A stretch of DNA of 64,000 nt from Pantoea sp. SOD02 (GTDB lineage Bacteria > Pseudomonadota > Gammaproteobacteria > Enterobacterales > Enterobacteriaceae), in assembly GCF_024707505.1 (NCBI RefSeq), contig NZ_CP102604.1, positions 124,001 through 188,000 on the forward strand, given 5' to 3'. Shown here one piece after another: positions 33,908-43,189 of this stretch. Position 1 is the first letter of the stretch. Every line of letters begins with the position of its first letter. Under the pieces are notes generated by a model. The model was given only the letters and a program-made list of their open reading frames with translations. It ran no database searches and was not told the origin of the DNA. The translations under genes were made by a program, and so were the position numbers.

Positions 33908-34780
33908 TCAGGTCTTCGCTCTGAGCCATTCGGTGACGAGCATCGGCCAGCTCGCCAAAGGCAAATCTGCCACGCCACGGATACCAAATCCGTGGCCGCC
34001 TTTTTGGTAGAAGTGAATCTCCACCGGCACTTTGTGCTCACGCAGCGCGCTGAAGAACACCATGCTGTTGTTCACCGAAACCGACTCATCATCGGAGGCG
34101 TGAATCAGCAGCGTCGGTGGCGTTTGCGCATGCACGCGCGTTTCCATTGAGTACGCATCAATCATTCTTTGATCCGGCCATGCACCGAGCAAGCGGGTGC
34201 GCGCACCTTCATGCGCCAGACCTTCGCGCATACTGATCACCGGATAGAGCAGCACCATCGCATCCGGGCGCGGCGTAAAGCTGTCGGCCTGATCCTGCAC
34301 CGGATAGAGTTTCTCGCCAAAGCGCGTGCCGAGGCTGGCGGCAACGTGTCCGCCCGCCGAGAAGCCCATCATCACAATATATTTGCCGTTCAACCCGCGC
34401 TGCGCACGTTCACGCAGCACGCGCACCGCACGCTGCGCATCAGCCAGCGGCGCGTCTGGACCTTCATGGTGACCGTCATACGGCAGGCGATACGTCATCA
34501 CCGCCAGCGTGTAGCCCATTGACGTGAAGAAAGTGGCGAGCGCGCTGCCTTCGCGGTCGATCAATACCCGCTGATAACCGCCGCCCGGCGCCACCAGCAG
34601 CGTGATGCCGTTCGAGGTTTCCGGATGCCAGATGGCAATCTCCGGGCAGCGCACGCCGGTGGCGGCGCGGTCATAAGGTTCGTACTCTTTGGCGAGATCG
34701 ACGATTTGCGGCTGAGCGCGTGAATCGCTCGCGCCTGGCGCATCACCGTGTGGCCAGATATTGATGATTTCTGTGTGCAT
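33908..34780 (-). CDS. Alpha/beta-hydrolase, probable acetylesterase
   Basis: 290 residues of the BD-FAE/acetyl-xylan-esterase-like branch of alpha/beta hydrolases. The oxyanion region is APGGGY (64-69), the nucleophile elbow GFSAG has Ser141, the acid is Asp230 or Asp231 in HASDDESV, and the base is His263 in GGHGFG. There is no signal peptide, so it is probably cytoplasmic. A good AGGA ribosome-binding site precedes the ATG. It is inserted between yhjJ and kdgK, which adjoin in E. coli. It converges with yhjJ, the two stop codons being three bases apart. A substrate such as an acetylated oligosaccharide is possible, given the sugar-acid kinase gene beside it, but unproven. Confidence 0.82.
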   Translation of the reverse strand: MHTEIINIWPHGDAPGASDSRAQPQIVDLAKEYEPYDRAATGVRCPEIAIWHPETSNGITLLVAPGGGYQRVLIDREGSALATFFTSMGYTLAVMTYRLPYDGHHEGPDAPLADAQRAVRVLRERAQRGLNGKYIVMMGFSAGGHVAASLGTRFGEKLYPVQDQADSFTPRPDAMVLLYPVISMREGLAHEGARTRLLGAWPDQRMIDAYSMETRVHAQTPPTLLIHASDDESVSVNNSMVFFSALREHKVPVEIHFYQKGGHGFGIRGVADLPLASWPMLVTEWLRAKT

Positions 34781-35146
34781 AAGTCAGTCCTGAGCGAGTC
34801 ATGTTGTCGTTATTTTTTTCGCGGCCGGAGTAACAGCGTCCTGCTGTTATTGATTAAAACATGGTCTCTTTTGCCGCTGGCGTCCAGCCGAAAACCGCTG
34901 GTTTCGCCAGTTTCGGACTATGCCTGGCGGCCAGATTTCGTGCCATAACGCATTGAATTTAAATCGATCTGATTAGCATGATTGAAGAAGCATTACGGGT
35001 TTTGTTACAGAAGTGGATGAGTCAGGTGATTAGCGGAAATTGGCAGGGAAAAATGCTGCGTTAAGGCAAACTTTGCGGGTGGGTTTGTTAGCGGTGTTTA
35101 TGGATTTGGTCGCCATAAATGGCGACCCTACAAATGTGCAGCAGGA
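34781..35146. other. Gene-free spacer between the hydrolase gene and kdgK
   Basis: 366 bases with no convincing reading frame. It contains a hairpin TAACAGC-GTCCT-GCTGTTA (34831-34849) and a single REP-like unit (35108-35131). The hydrolase promoter should lie in its left part, but no clear -35/-10 pair is visible. Confidence 0.5.
35108..35131 (+). repeat. REP-like palindromic repeat, single unit (copy 3)
   Basis: GGTCGCCAT-AA-ATGGCGACC followed by CCTAC, identical to the left unit of copies 1 and 2, but without the inverted partner. It lies 16 bases beyond the 3' end of kdgK. Confidence 0.85.
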
Positions 35147-36079
35147 TTAACGCGGCATTGCGCTGAGCGGAATAATCGCGCCGCGATGCTGGATCACCGT
35201 GCTGGCGGTGAGATGGCCGCGTGCGGCGGCATCTTCGGCGCTGCCACCGGCTAAACGCACCGCCAGATAACCGGCGCTGAAGGAGTCGCCTGCTGCGGTG
35301 GTATCGATCACTTTCTCTTTCGCCAGCTTGATGGCGGCGACGTCGCGCAGTGGCTCATCGCCGACTGCCACCAGACAGGAATCCGCACCACGTTTGATGG
35401 CGATCTCCTGTACGCCAGCGGCGCGTGTGCGGGCAATCACCGCATTCAGCGGCTGCTCGCCCCACAGCAAATCTTCATCGTCGAGCGTCAGGAATGCCAT
35501 GTCGGTATGGCGCAGCATCTCGGCATACGCCTGCTGGGCGCTGGCTTTATCGGCCCACAGACGCGGCCGATAGTTGTTGTCGAAAATCACCTTGCCGCCG
35601 TTCTGACGACAGGCGCGGAGCAGCGCCATTAATTTGTCGCGACTTGCTGCCGGCAGAATCGCCAGGCTGATGCCGCTCAAATAGAGATAATCGTAGTGCG
35701 CCAGCTGCTGGCAAATCTGGTCCGCTTGCGCGCTATCCAGCCAGAAACGGGCGGCAGCGTCGTTGCGCCAATACCAGAAAGTGCGCTCGCCGTGTTCGTC
35801 GGTTTCGATGAAATACAGGCCTGGCATTTTATTGTCGAGGCGCTGAATCAGCGCGGTTTCGACCTTTTCCTGCTGCCAGGCGGCGATCATCTGGTCACTG
35901 AAGCTGTCGGTGCCGAGTGCGGTGACATAATCGACACGCAACTGCTGGTTATCTAACTGGCGCGCCAGATAAACCGCCGTGTTCAGCGTATCACCGCCAA
36001 AACCGCGTTTGATGTTCTCACCTTTCTCGGACAGCTCAATCATGCATTCGCCAATAATGGCGATTTTCTTCTGCGTCAT
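35147..36079 (-). CDS. kdgK: 2-dehydro-3-deoxygluconokinase KdgK
   Basis: PfkB-family kinase that phosphorylates KDG to KDPG in pectin, hexuronate and gluconate-derived catabolism. It has 310 residues (E. coli 309). The N-terminal sugar-binding region is GFGGDTLNTAVYLAR. The C-terminal PfkB signature with anion hole and catalytic Asp is DTTAAGDSFSAGY. It reads opposite to its neighbours, as in E. coli, so it is its own transcription unit. A KdgR-like operator lies about 65 bases upstream. The ribosome-binding site is weak (GAAGA). Confidence 0.95.
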   Translation of the reverse strand: MTQKKIAIIGECMIELSEKGENIKRGFGGDTLNTAVYLARQLDNQQLRVDYVTALGTDSFSDQMIAAWQQEKVETALIQRLDNKMPGLYFIETDEHGERTFWYWRNDAAARFWLDSAQADQICQQLAHYDYLYLSGISLAILPAASRDKLMALLRACRQNGGKVIFDNNYRPRLWADKASAQQAYAEMLRHTDMAFLTLDDEDLLWGEQPLNAVIARTRAAGVQEIAIKRGADSCLVAVGDEPLRDVAAIKLAKEKVIDTTAAGDSFSAGYLAVRLAGGSAEDAAARGHLTASTVIQHRGAIIPLSAMPR

Positions 36080-36142
36080 GGTCTTCGGCCTATAGTGAAT
36101 TCTGCCTTAGTCTCGCGTCTGGTATGGCAGTCGTCAATGGTT

Positions 36143-36162
36143 TTTAAAACGATGTTTTGATT
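36143..36162 (-). promoter_or_regulatory. Candidate KdgR operator of kdgK
   Basis: The near-palindrome TTTAAAAC-GAT-GTTTTGATT has the AAAC-N3-GTTT core of KdgR sites. KdgR is the known repressor of kdgK and pectin genes in Enterobacterales. The position (64-83 bases upstream of the start) suits repression. Confidence 0.55.
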
Positions 36163-36361
36163 TAACTTAAGGCAGTAAACCGCCGGCGCTACGGCGATTT
36201 AACGGCCAAAGCGCGTTTTGTTTTGCCGATTAAGCGCGACGCACGCTGTTACACTCAACTATTCATGGGACTAACGAGATTGATAAAGTTATCCCGGCGA
36301 TCGCCGATACTTGCCGCTGAGATGCTATTTGCAGGCACTCGACACCAACCAGGAAAAAACC

Positions 36362-37135
36362 ATGGTGATGAAGAATTTGAGTCATCGGCTGCCTGTTTCA
36401 AATGAACTGGAACAACAACAGGAAACGCGTCTCTTCTGGCAGCAGTGCCAACGATTCTATACTTTCCAGCCGATTTATCAGGTTTCCGGCCGCTTGCTGG
36501 CCATTGAATTACTGACGGCGGTGACTCATCCCTCCGCGCCAGAAAAAAGGCTGTCGCCCGAAGACTACTTTGAAGCACTGACTATCGCGCAGCGGCTCGG
36601 TGTCGTCCAGGAACAACTCGAGCTGCTGATAAAATGGTCACCGTTTTTCAATCAGCGTCAGCTGGTGGCGTCGGTGAATATCGACGGTCCAACGTTGATG
36701 GAGATTGAGCAGCATGAGTCGATTCGCACGCTGATCGCGCAGCTGCCGTGGGTGCGCTTCGAACTGACGGAACATCATGCGCTGCCGCAGGAAGAGATGG
36801 TAGCGAAGATGCCGGAACTCGGGCCGCTGTGGCTGGATGATTTTGGCTCCGGCATGGCGAACTTCTCGGCGCTGACCGAACTGCGTTACGACTACATCAA
36901 ACTCTCGCGCGAGCTGTTTATGCTGCTGCGCGCCAGCGATGAAGGCCGCTCAATGTTCTCGATGCTGCTGGCGTTGATTAACCGTTATTGCAACGGCGTC
37001 ATCGTCGAAGGTGTGGAAACCGAAGAGGAGTGGCAACAGGTTCGCAGCTCGCCAGCCATGGCGGCGCAGGGCTACTTCTTCTCGCGTCCGGTGCCGTTTA
37101 GCGAGCTGGAACGTATGGCACTTGAGCTTCCCTGA
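36362..37135 (+). CDS. pdeH: c-di-GMP phosphodiesterase PdeH (YhjH), EAL domain only
   Basis: Cytoplasmic stand-alone EAL domain. In E. coli PdeH is the main c-di-GMP-degrading enzyme that keeps motility on and biofilm low. I use the ATG at 36362, with AGGA seven bases upstream, giving 257 residues (E. coli 255); the ORF's first ATG at 36311 adds an unrelated 17 residues. The EAL signature is IELL (Glu49), followed by NIDGP, the metal-binding pair in WLDDFGSGMANF (159-160), and VEGVET. Metal and substrate residues look intact, and the EAL-to-ELL change also occurs in E. coli YhjH. No flagellar promoter was confidently found. Confidence 0.93.
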   Translation: MVMKNLSHRLPVSNELEQQQETRLFWQQCQRFYTFQPIYQVSGRLLAIELLTAVTHPSAPEKRLSPEDYFEALTIAQRLGVVQEQLELLIKWSPFFNQRQLVASVNIDGPTLMEIEQHESIRTLIAQLPWVRFELTEHHALPQEEMVAKMPELGPLWLDDFGSGMANFSALTELRYDYIKLSRELFMLLRASDEGRSMFSMLLALINRYCNGVIVEGVETEEEWQQVRSSPAMAAQGYFFSRPVPFSELERMALELP

Positions 37136-37147
37136 TCCCGTTCCGCG

Positions 37148-37174
37148 ACGTCTCGACTATCCTTAGTCAGACGT
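37148..37174 (+). other. Hairpin in the pdeH-yhjG spacer
   Basis: ACGTCT-C-GACTA / TAGTC-AGACGT with a TCCT loop forms an 11-bp stem with one bulge. It ends 8 bases before the strong yhjG ribosome-binding site. No T-run follows, so it is not a standard terminator; a role in mRNA processing or translation is possible. Confidence 0.45.
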
Positions 37175-37196
37175 GGAAGGGCAAGGAGGAAGCAAT

Positions 37197-39257
37197 ATGT
37201 CACGTACTCGAAAGATCCTGAGCTGGGTGTTCGGGATTTTTTTGTTATTGGTTGTAGTGATTGTGGTGATCATCGCCACCTTTGACTGGAACCGCCTGAA
37301 ACCTACGATTAATCAAAAAGTTTCGGCCGAACTGAACCGACCTTTCGCGATTCGCGGCGATCTCGGCGTGGCCTGGGTTCGCAACCGCGAAGAACCAGGC
37401 TGGCGCAGCTGGGTGCCGTGGCCGCAGGTGCATGCCGACGATGTGATGCTCGGCAATCCGCCATCCATTCCTGATGTCACCATGGTGCATCTGCAGCGCG
37501 TTGAAGCGACGATTGCGCCGCTGGCGCTGCTGCATCAGCAGATCTACCTGCCGTGGATCAAGATGCAAAAGCCGGATGCGCGGCTGGTGCAAACTGCTGA
37601 CAAAAAGAATAACTGGACCTTTGATCTCGCCAGCAGCCAGAACAGCGATGCGAACGCGACGCCTTCTGCCTGGTCTTTCCGCCTCGACAACATCCTGTTC
37701 GATCAGGGACAAGTGCGCTATCGCGACGCCGTCAATAAAGCCGACGTCACGGTAACCATCAATCCGCTGGGCAAACCGGTGCCATACGCGCAGGTGGCGG
37801 GCGGCGACGATCAGCAGAAGGGCGCGGGTGATTTTGTCTTTGGCTGGCAGGCGAACGGCACTTACAACAATCAGAAGCTGGATGGCGACGGTAAAATTGG
37901 CGGCATGTTATCGCTGCGCAGTAAAACCACGCCGTTCCCGCTGCAGGTGGATGTGCGTAATGGCACCACACGCGTGCGCATTGACGGCACCTTGCAGGAT
38001 CCGCTCAATCTTGGCGGGCTGGATGTGCGTTTGCGCTTCGCGGGCGATACGCTGGCGAATCTGTATGGCCTGACGGGCGTGCTGCTGCCTGATACGCCAC
38101 CTTATGAAACCGACGGTCATTTGATTGCGCGTTTCAACGAGGAGAAAGGGCCGTTGTTCCGCTACGAGAAGTTTAACGGCCACATCGGCGACAGCGATAT
38201 TCACGGCTCCCTTGTTTATCGTCAGGGTAAACCGCGTCCCACCTTGACCGGTGAACTGACCTCGAACCAATTGCGGATGGAAGATTTGGGGCCGCTGATT
38301 GGCGTCAATTCCGGCAAAGGCAGCGAGAAAACGCAGCAGGCCAAAGCGCAACGCGGCGATGCCTCAACGCAGCCTGCCGATCGCGTTCTGCCGCATGACA
38401 AGTTCGATACCAAGAGCTGGGATGTGATGGATGCGGATGTGAAGTTCAGCGGCAAACGCATTGAACACAGCAGCAAGCTGCCGCTCAGCGATCTCTATAC
38501 CCATCTGCAATTGAAAAACGGCGACCTGTTGCTCGATCCGCTGCGCTTCGGGATGGCCGGCGGCAGCATCAACTCCACCATTCATCTGGAAGGCGATCGC
38601 AGCCCGATGCGCGGACGCGCCGATTTGCATGCGCGTAAGCTGCGCCTGCGTCAGCTGTTCCCGGATGTCACCGCGATGCAGAACAGTTTGGGCCAGCTTA
38701 ACGGCGATGCCTCGCTGAGCGGCACCGGCAATTCTGTGGCGGACTTACTGGGTACCAGCGATGGCGAACTGAAGCTACTGATGAATGATGGCCTGATCAG
38801 CCGCAGCCTGATGGAGATTGCTGGACTGAACGTCGGTAACTATGTGGTCGGCAAACTGTTCGGCGATGACGAAGTGAAGATCAACTGCGCGGCAACCGAT
38901 CTGAACATTCGGCAGGGCTTAGCGACGCCGAAACTGTTCCTGCTGGATACCGAGAACGCGGTGATCAACGTGACGGGCAACGTCAACTTCGCGAATGAAC
39001 GCATGGACTTGTCGATCAATCCGGAGAGTAAAGGGATTCGTATCATTACGCTGCGTTCACCGCTGTATGTGCGCGGCACCTTTAAAAATCCGGATGCCGG
39101 CGTGAAAGCCGGTCCGCTGATTGCGCGCGGTGCTGCAGCGGTGGCGCTCGGTGCAGTAGTCGCGCCGGCCGCCGCGTTGATCGCACTGATTTCGCCTAGC
39201 GATACCGACGACAATCAGTGCAATAACGTGCTGCAGCAGATGAAGAATCAGAAGTGA
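37197..39257 (+). CDS. yhjG: AsmA-family protein YhjG
   Basis: 686 residues (E. coli 691). One N-terminal transmembrane helix (about 8-28) is followed by a large periplasmic AsmA-like domain, a family with links to lipid transport between membranes. The C-terminal part ends with an Ala/Val-rich segment (about 635-665), a Ser-Asp-Thr-Asp turn and CNNVLQQMK. I use the ATG at 37197, six bases after AAGGAGGA; the ORF extends 24 bases upstream without need. It probably shares transcripts with pdeH. Its stop codon directly abuts the stop of the convergent ppiC. Precise function unknown. Confidence 0.88.
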   Translation: MSRTRKILSWVFGIFLLLVVVIVVIIATFDWNRLKPTINQKVSAELNRPFAIRGDLGVAWVRNREEPGWRSWVPWPQVHADDVMLGNPPSIPDVTMVHLQRVEATIAPLALLHQQIYLPWIKMQKPDARLVQTADKKNNWTFDLASSQNSDANATPSAWSFRLDNILFDQGQVRYRDAVNKADVTVTINPLGKPVPYAQVAGGDDQQKGAGDFVFGWQANGTYNNQKLDGDGKIGGMLSLRSKTTPFPLQVDVRNGTTRVRIDGTLQDPLNLGGLDVRLRFAGDTLANLYGLTGVLLPDTPPYETDGHLIARFNEEKGPLFRYEKFNGHIGDSDIHGSLVYRQGKPRPTLTGELTSNQLRMEDLGPLIGVNSGKGSEKTQQAKAQRGDASTQPADRVLPHDKFDTKSWDVMDADVKFSGKRIEHSSKLPLSDLYTHLQLKNGDLLLDPLRFGMAGGSINSTIHLEGDRSPMRGRADLHARKLRLRQLFPDVTAMQNSLGQLNGDASLSGTGNSVADLLGTSDGELKLLMNDGLISRSLMEIAGLNVGNYVVGKLFGDDEVKINCAATDLNIRQGLATPKLFLLDTENAVINVTGNVNFANERMDLSINPESKGIRIITLRSPLYVRGTFKNPDAGVKAGPLIARGAAAVALGAVVAPAAALIALISPSDTDDNQCNNVLQQMKNQK

Positions 39258-39539
39258 TCAGTTACGCCACAGCACTTTGATGATGTGGTAACCAAAGGCG
39301 GTTTTCACCGGTCCGTAAGGTTGTAGCAGCGGACAGGAGAAGACCGCCTTATCAAATGCCGGCACCATTTGTCCTTTACGAAATTCACCCAAATCACCGC
39401 CGTTGCGCCCGGATGGGCAGGTAGAGTGTTTCTTTGCCAGTTGCTGGAAGTTCGCCCCTTTCTCAAGCTGCGATAGCAGGGATTTGGCCTGCGCTTCCTC
39501 TTTCACGAGGATATGTAAAGCCGCCGCGGTTTTCGCCAT
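39258..39539 (-). CDS. ppiC: Peptidyl-prolyl isomerase PpiC (parvulin)
   Basis: 93 residues, the same length as E. coli parvulin, consisting only of the rotamase domain. It catalyses cis-trans isomerisation of prolyl bonds in the cytoplasm. Conserved elements are ALHILVK at the N-terminus, [13 protein letters not shown] in the middle and FGYHIIKV at the end. It is transcribed divergently from rep across 72 bases. Its stop is back to back with that of yhjG (TGATCA). Confidence 0.95.
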   Translation of the reverse strand: MAKTAAALHILVKEEAQAKSLLSQLEKGANFQQLAKKHSTCPSGRNGGDLGEFRKGQMVPAFDKAVFSCPLLQPYGPVKTAFGYHIIKVLWRN

Positions 39540-39611
39540 GATGAAGTCCTAATGTGTATAATCCGGCCATTATAACCCTGTTTCTTTTGATCCCACTGAG
39601 CGAATTCCGTT

Positions 39612-41633
39612 ATGCGTTTAAACCCCGGCCAACAACGAGCTGTCGAATTTGTCACCGGTCCTTGTCTGGTGCTGGCCGGTGCTGGCTCGGGTAAAACCCG
39701 CGTGATCACCAACAAAATCGCTCACCTGATCCGCGAATGTGGCTATCAGGCGCGCCATATCGCCGCCGTGACCTTTACCAACAAAGCTTCGCGCGAGATG
39801 AAAGAGCGTGTGGCGCAAACGCTGGGGCGTAAAGAGGCGCGCGGCCTGATGATTTCCACCTTCCATACGCTGGGGCTGGAGATCATCAAACGCGAATACA
39901 AGGCGCTGGGAATGAAAGCCAGCTTCTCGCTGTTCGACGATCAGGATCAGCTGGCTTTGCTCAAAGACCTGACCAAACAGTGGCTTGAAGAGGACAAAAC
40001 GCTGTTACAGCAGCTGATTTCCACCATCTCCAACTGGAAGAACGATTTGGTCGATCCGCAGGGCGCAGCCGGTTTGGCGCAATCGCAGCGCGACCAGATT
40101 TTTGCGCACTGTTATCAGCTGTATGACCAACACCTGAAATCCTGCAACGTGCTGGATTTCGACGACTTAATCGCGCTGCCGACGCTGCTGCTGCAGCGCA
40201 ATCAGGAAGTGCGCGAACGCTGGCAGCAGCGCATTCGCTACCTGCTGGTGGATGAGTATCAGGACACCAACACCAGCCAATATGAGCTGGTGAAGCTGCT
40301 GGTGGGTGCGCGGGCGCGCTTTACGGTGGTGGGCGATGACGATCAGTCAATTTACTCGTGGCGCGGCGCGCGTCCGCAAAACCTTGTGCTGCTGCAACAG
40401 GATTTCCCGGCGCTGGAAGTGGTGAAGCTGGAGCAGAATTATCGCTCGACGCAGCGCATCCTGAAATCGGCCAACATCCTTATCGCCAACAATCCGCACG
40501 TGTTTGAGAAGCGCCTGTTCTCAGAACTGGGGCAGGGCAGCGAGCTGAAGGTGCTGAGCGCCAATAACGAAGATCACGAAGCGGAACGCGTGGCGGGTGA
40601 ACTGATCGCGCATCACTTCATCAACAAAACCGCCTACAAAGATTACGCCATTCTCTATCGCGGCAATCATCAGTCGCGCGTGTTTGAGAAGCAACTGATG
40701 CAGAACCGTATTCCGTATCGTATCTCGGGCGGCACATCGTTCTTCTCGCGTCCGGAAATCAAAGATTTGCTGGCCTACCTGCGCGTGCTAACCAATCAGG
40801 AAGATGACAGCGCGTTTCTGCGTATCGTGAATACGCCGCGGCGTGAGATTGGTCCGGCAACGCTGCAAAAACTGGGCGAATGGGCCAACCTGCGCAATAA
40901 AAGCCTGTACAACGCCAGCTTCGATATGGGATTGGAGCAAACGCTGAGCGGGCGCGGGCTGGAGCATCTGCAGCGCTTTACGCACTGGCTGAATGAAATC
41001 GTCCAGCTGACCGAACGTGAGCCGGTTAACGCAGTGCGCGACCTGATTCGCGGTATCGATTACGAAAGCTGGCTATTTGAAACCTCGCCCAGCCCGAAAG
41101 CGGCTGAGATGCGCATGAAGAACGTCAATCTGCTGTTCCAGTGGATGACCGAGATGCTGGAAGGCGATGAGCTGAACGAACCGATGACGCTGGCGCAGGT
41201 GGTGACGCGCTTTACGCTGCGCGACATGATGGAGCGTGGTGAGAGCGACGAAGAGCTTGATCAGGTGCAACTGATGACGTTGCACGCCTCGAAAGGGCTG
41301 GAGTTCCCGTATGTCTATCTGGTCGGCATGGAAGAGGGTTTATTGCCGCACCAGAGCAGTATCGATGAGAACAATATCGAAGAAGAGCGACGTCTGGCTT
41401 ACGTGGGGATTACCCGTGCGCAGAAAGAGCTGACCTTTGCGCTATGCCGTGAACGCCGTCAGTACGGCGAGCTGATGCGCCCGGAACCGAGTCGCTTCCT
41501 GCTGGAGTTGCCGCAGGACGATGTGGTGTGGGAGCGCGAGAAAAAAGTGGTGAGCGCAGAAGAGCGCGTGAAGACCGGACAGACGCGTGTCGCCGGGTTA
41601 AGAGCGATGCTGGAGAATGCGAAGAAGGGTTGA
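39612..41633 (+). CDS. rep: ATP-dependent DNA helicase Rep
   Basis: Superfamily 1A 3'-5' helicase that clears proteins ahead of the replication fork and aids restart. It has 673 residues, as in E. coli. Motifs: Q-motif LNPGQQ at the start, Walker A AGAGSGKT (22-29), motif [10 protein letters not shown], motif [16 protein letters not shown], motif [13 protein letters not shown] and motif [13 protein letters not shown]. The ATG at 39612 follows directly the conserved start MRLNPGQQ. It lies downstream of ppiC, as in E. coli. Confidence 0.97.
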   Translation: MRLNPGQQRAVEFVTGPCLVLAGAGSGKTRVITNKIAHLIRECGYQARHIAAVTFTNKASREMKERVAQTLGRKEARGLMISTFHTLGLEIIKREYKALGMKASFSLFDDQDQLALLKDLTKQWLEEDKTLLQQLISTISNWKNDLVDPQGAAGLAQSQRDQIFAHCYQLYDQHLKSCNVLDFDDLIALPTLLLQRNQEVRERWQQRIRYLLVDEYQDTNTSQYELVKLLVGARARFTVVGDDDQSIYSWRGARPQNLVLLQQDFPALEVVKLEQNYRSTQRILKSANILIANNPHVFEKRLFSELGQGSELKVLSANNEDHEAERVAGELIAHHFINKTAYKDYAILYRGNHQSRVFEKQLMQNRIPYRISGGTSFFSRPEIKDLLAYLRVLTNQEDDSAFLRIVNTPRREIGPATLQKLGEWANLRNKSLYNASFDMGLEQTLSGRGLEHLQRFTHWLNEIVQLTEREPVNAVRDLIRGIDYESWLFETSPSPKAAEMRMKNVNLLFQWMTEMLEGDELNEPMTLAQVVTRFTLRDMMERGESDEELDQVQLMTLHASKGLEFPYVYLVGMEEGLLPHQSSIDENNIEEERRLAYVGITRAQKELTFALCRERRQYGELMRPEPSRFLLELPQDDVVWEREKKVVSAEERVKTGQTRVAGLRAMLENAKKG

Positions 41634-41637
41634 GAGC

Positions 41638-41691
41638 GGTCGCCATGAATGGCGACCCTACGTCAATGGTAGGGGCGGCATTCATGCCGCC
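41638..41691. repeat. REP-like palindromic repeat pair, diverged (copy 4)
   Basis: GGTCGCCATGAATGGCGACCCTAC is followed nine bases on by the inverted unit GTAGGGGCGGCATTCATGCCGCC. Both units carry compensatory or substituted bases relative to copies 1-3. It fills the 64-base gap between the convergent rep and gppA. Confidence 0.8.
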
Positions 41692-41697
41692 AGAACA

Positions 41698-43182
41698 TCA
41701 GGAAATCGTCAATAACCAGTGCACGTACGACTGATAATGACTCTCCTGCTCCAGCAGCTCAGAACGCAGCGGATGCACTTCACGCCACCCGGCTGGCAGC
41801 GTCAAATGCAGCGCATCATCATCCGCCTGTAAACGCACGGCAGGCAAAGTGTCATCGCGACGACGACTCGAGAAAATAATCGCTAAACGCAGCAAGCGGC
41901 TTAAACGCTCCGCCATGCGCGGCGGCACGGCGTTTTGTTGGGTCAGCAACGCCAGATCAATGCTGCCGCTTTGGTTCTGCAGCAGGCAAGCCAGCATTTT
42001 TTTCTGTGCGGGAGTGAAGCCAGGAAGATCGAGATGACGAATTAGGTATGCGGCGTGTTGCGGAGCCTGACGGAAATCGACGCTTAGGCCAATTTCGTGG
42101 ATGGAGCAGGCGCTAAGTAGCAGATCGCGACATCGGTTATCCAGCTTCCAGCTGCTGCTCACCTGACGGAAGAAGCTCTCCGCCAACTGGCGTACGCGAC
42201 CGGCCTGATCAATGTCAATGGCAAAACGACGCTGCACGTTCTGCAATGTGCGGCTGCGGATATCGCGATCAACCGGCAGATGCAGCATGCCATACACTAA
42301 GCCTTCGCGCAGTGCGCCACCGGCCAGCGTCATACCTTCAATGCTCAGTTCCTGGAAGATAGCGATGAGGATCGATAAACCGCTCGGGAACACTAAGGCG
42401 CGCTCCAGCGTCAATCCTTCAATTTCCAGCTCTTCCAGCTTGCCGCACTGAATCGCGCGTTGTTTCAGCTGTTGCAGTTTGCTCAGGGTGATGCGCTCAT
42501 CCATGCCCTGCGCCATCATAATTTCCTGCAACGCTTGTACGGTGCCTGACGCGCCGACACAGATTTGCCAGCCTTTCTCACGCAGCGCAGCGGCCACCGG
42601 ACGGATCATCTCGCGCGCGGCCAGTTCGGCCTGCTCAAAATTCTCTTTTGCCAGATGACGATCGCTGAAATAGCGTTCAAGCCAGGTTACGCAGCCCATC
42701 GACAAGCTGAACAGCGTGGTGGCATGCGAGCCTTCGCCGGTTACCAGTTCGGTGCTACCGCCGCCGATATCAACCACTAAACGCTGATCGGAACCGCCGG
42801 TGGTATGCGCTACACCCTGATAAATCAGGCGCGCTTCTTCTTCGCCGCTGATGACATTCACCGCGCAGCCAAGAATCTGTTCAGCCGTTGTGAGGAAATC
42901 CTGCGCATTTTCGGCAAGGCGCAGCGTGGCGGTTGCCACCACGCGGATTTGTTCCGGAGGAATATCCTGCAGCTGTTCGGAGAATAACTTCAGGCACTGC
43001 CAGCCACGTTGCATCGCCTCAGCAGAGAGATGATTCGCTTTGTCGAGGCCAGCCGCCAGACGCACTTTGCGCTTTATCCGCGCGACGGTCTGAATACTGC
43101 CAGACACCTCGCGCACCACCAACATATGAAAGCTGTTAGAACCTAAATCAATCGCTGCATAGAGTGACGATGCGCTTAGCAT
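41698..43182 (-). CDS. gppA: Guanosine-5'-triphosphate,3'-diphosphate pyrophosphatase GppA
   Basis: Ppx/GppA phosphatase that converts pppGpp to ppGpp and can also act on polyphosphate. I use the ATG at 43182 ([17 protein letters not shown]), giving 494 residues as in E. coli. The frame stays open further upstream to 43314, but that part overlaps rhlB and is unrelated. Motifs: the phosphate-1 loop [17 protein letters not shown], the GEEEARLIY region and SMGCVTW. A C-terminal HD-like domain follows ([13 protein letters not shown]). Seven bases separate it from the rhlB stop, so the two form an operon. Confidence 0.95.
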   Translation of the reverse strand: MLSASSLYAAIDLGSNSFHMLVVREVSGSIQTVARIKRKVRLAAGLDKANHLSAEAMQRGWQCLKLFSEQLQDIPPEQIRVVATATLRLAENAQDFLTTAEQILGCAVNVISGEEEARLIYQGVAHTTGGSDQRLVVDIGGGSTELVTGEGSHATTLFSLSMGCVTWLERYFSDRHLAKENFEQAELAAREMIRPVAAALREKGWQICVGASGTVQALQEIMMAQGMDERITLSKLQQLKQRAIQCGKLEELEIEGLTLERALVFPSGLSILIAIFQELSIEGMTLAGGALREGLVYGMLHLPVDRDIRSRTLQNVQRRFAIDIDQAGRVRQLAESFFRQVSSSWKLDNRCRDLLLSACSIHEIGLSVDFRQAPQHAAYLIRHLDLPGFTPAQKKMLACLLQNQSGSIDLALLTQQNAVPPRMAERLSRLLRLAIIFSSRRRDDTLPAVRLQADDDALHLTLPAGWREVHPLRSELLEQESHYQSYVHWLLTIS

Positions 43183-43189
43183 GGTGTGC

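Noticed and set aside
14811..41691. Interspersed palindromes as a CRISPR array
   Set aside because: Copies are kilobases apart, occur in inverted pairs, and lack regular spacers or cas genes.
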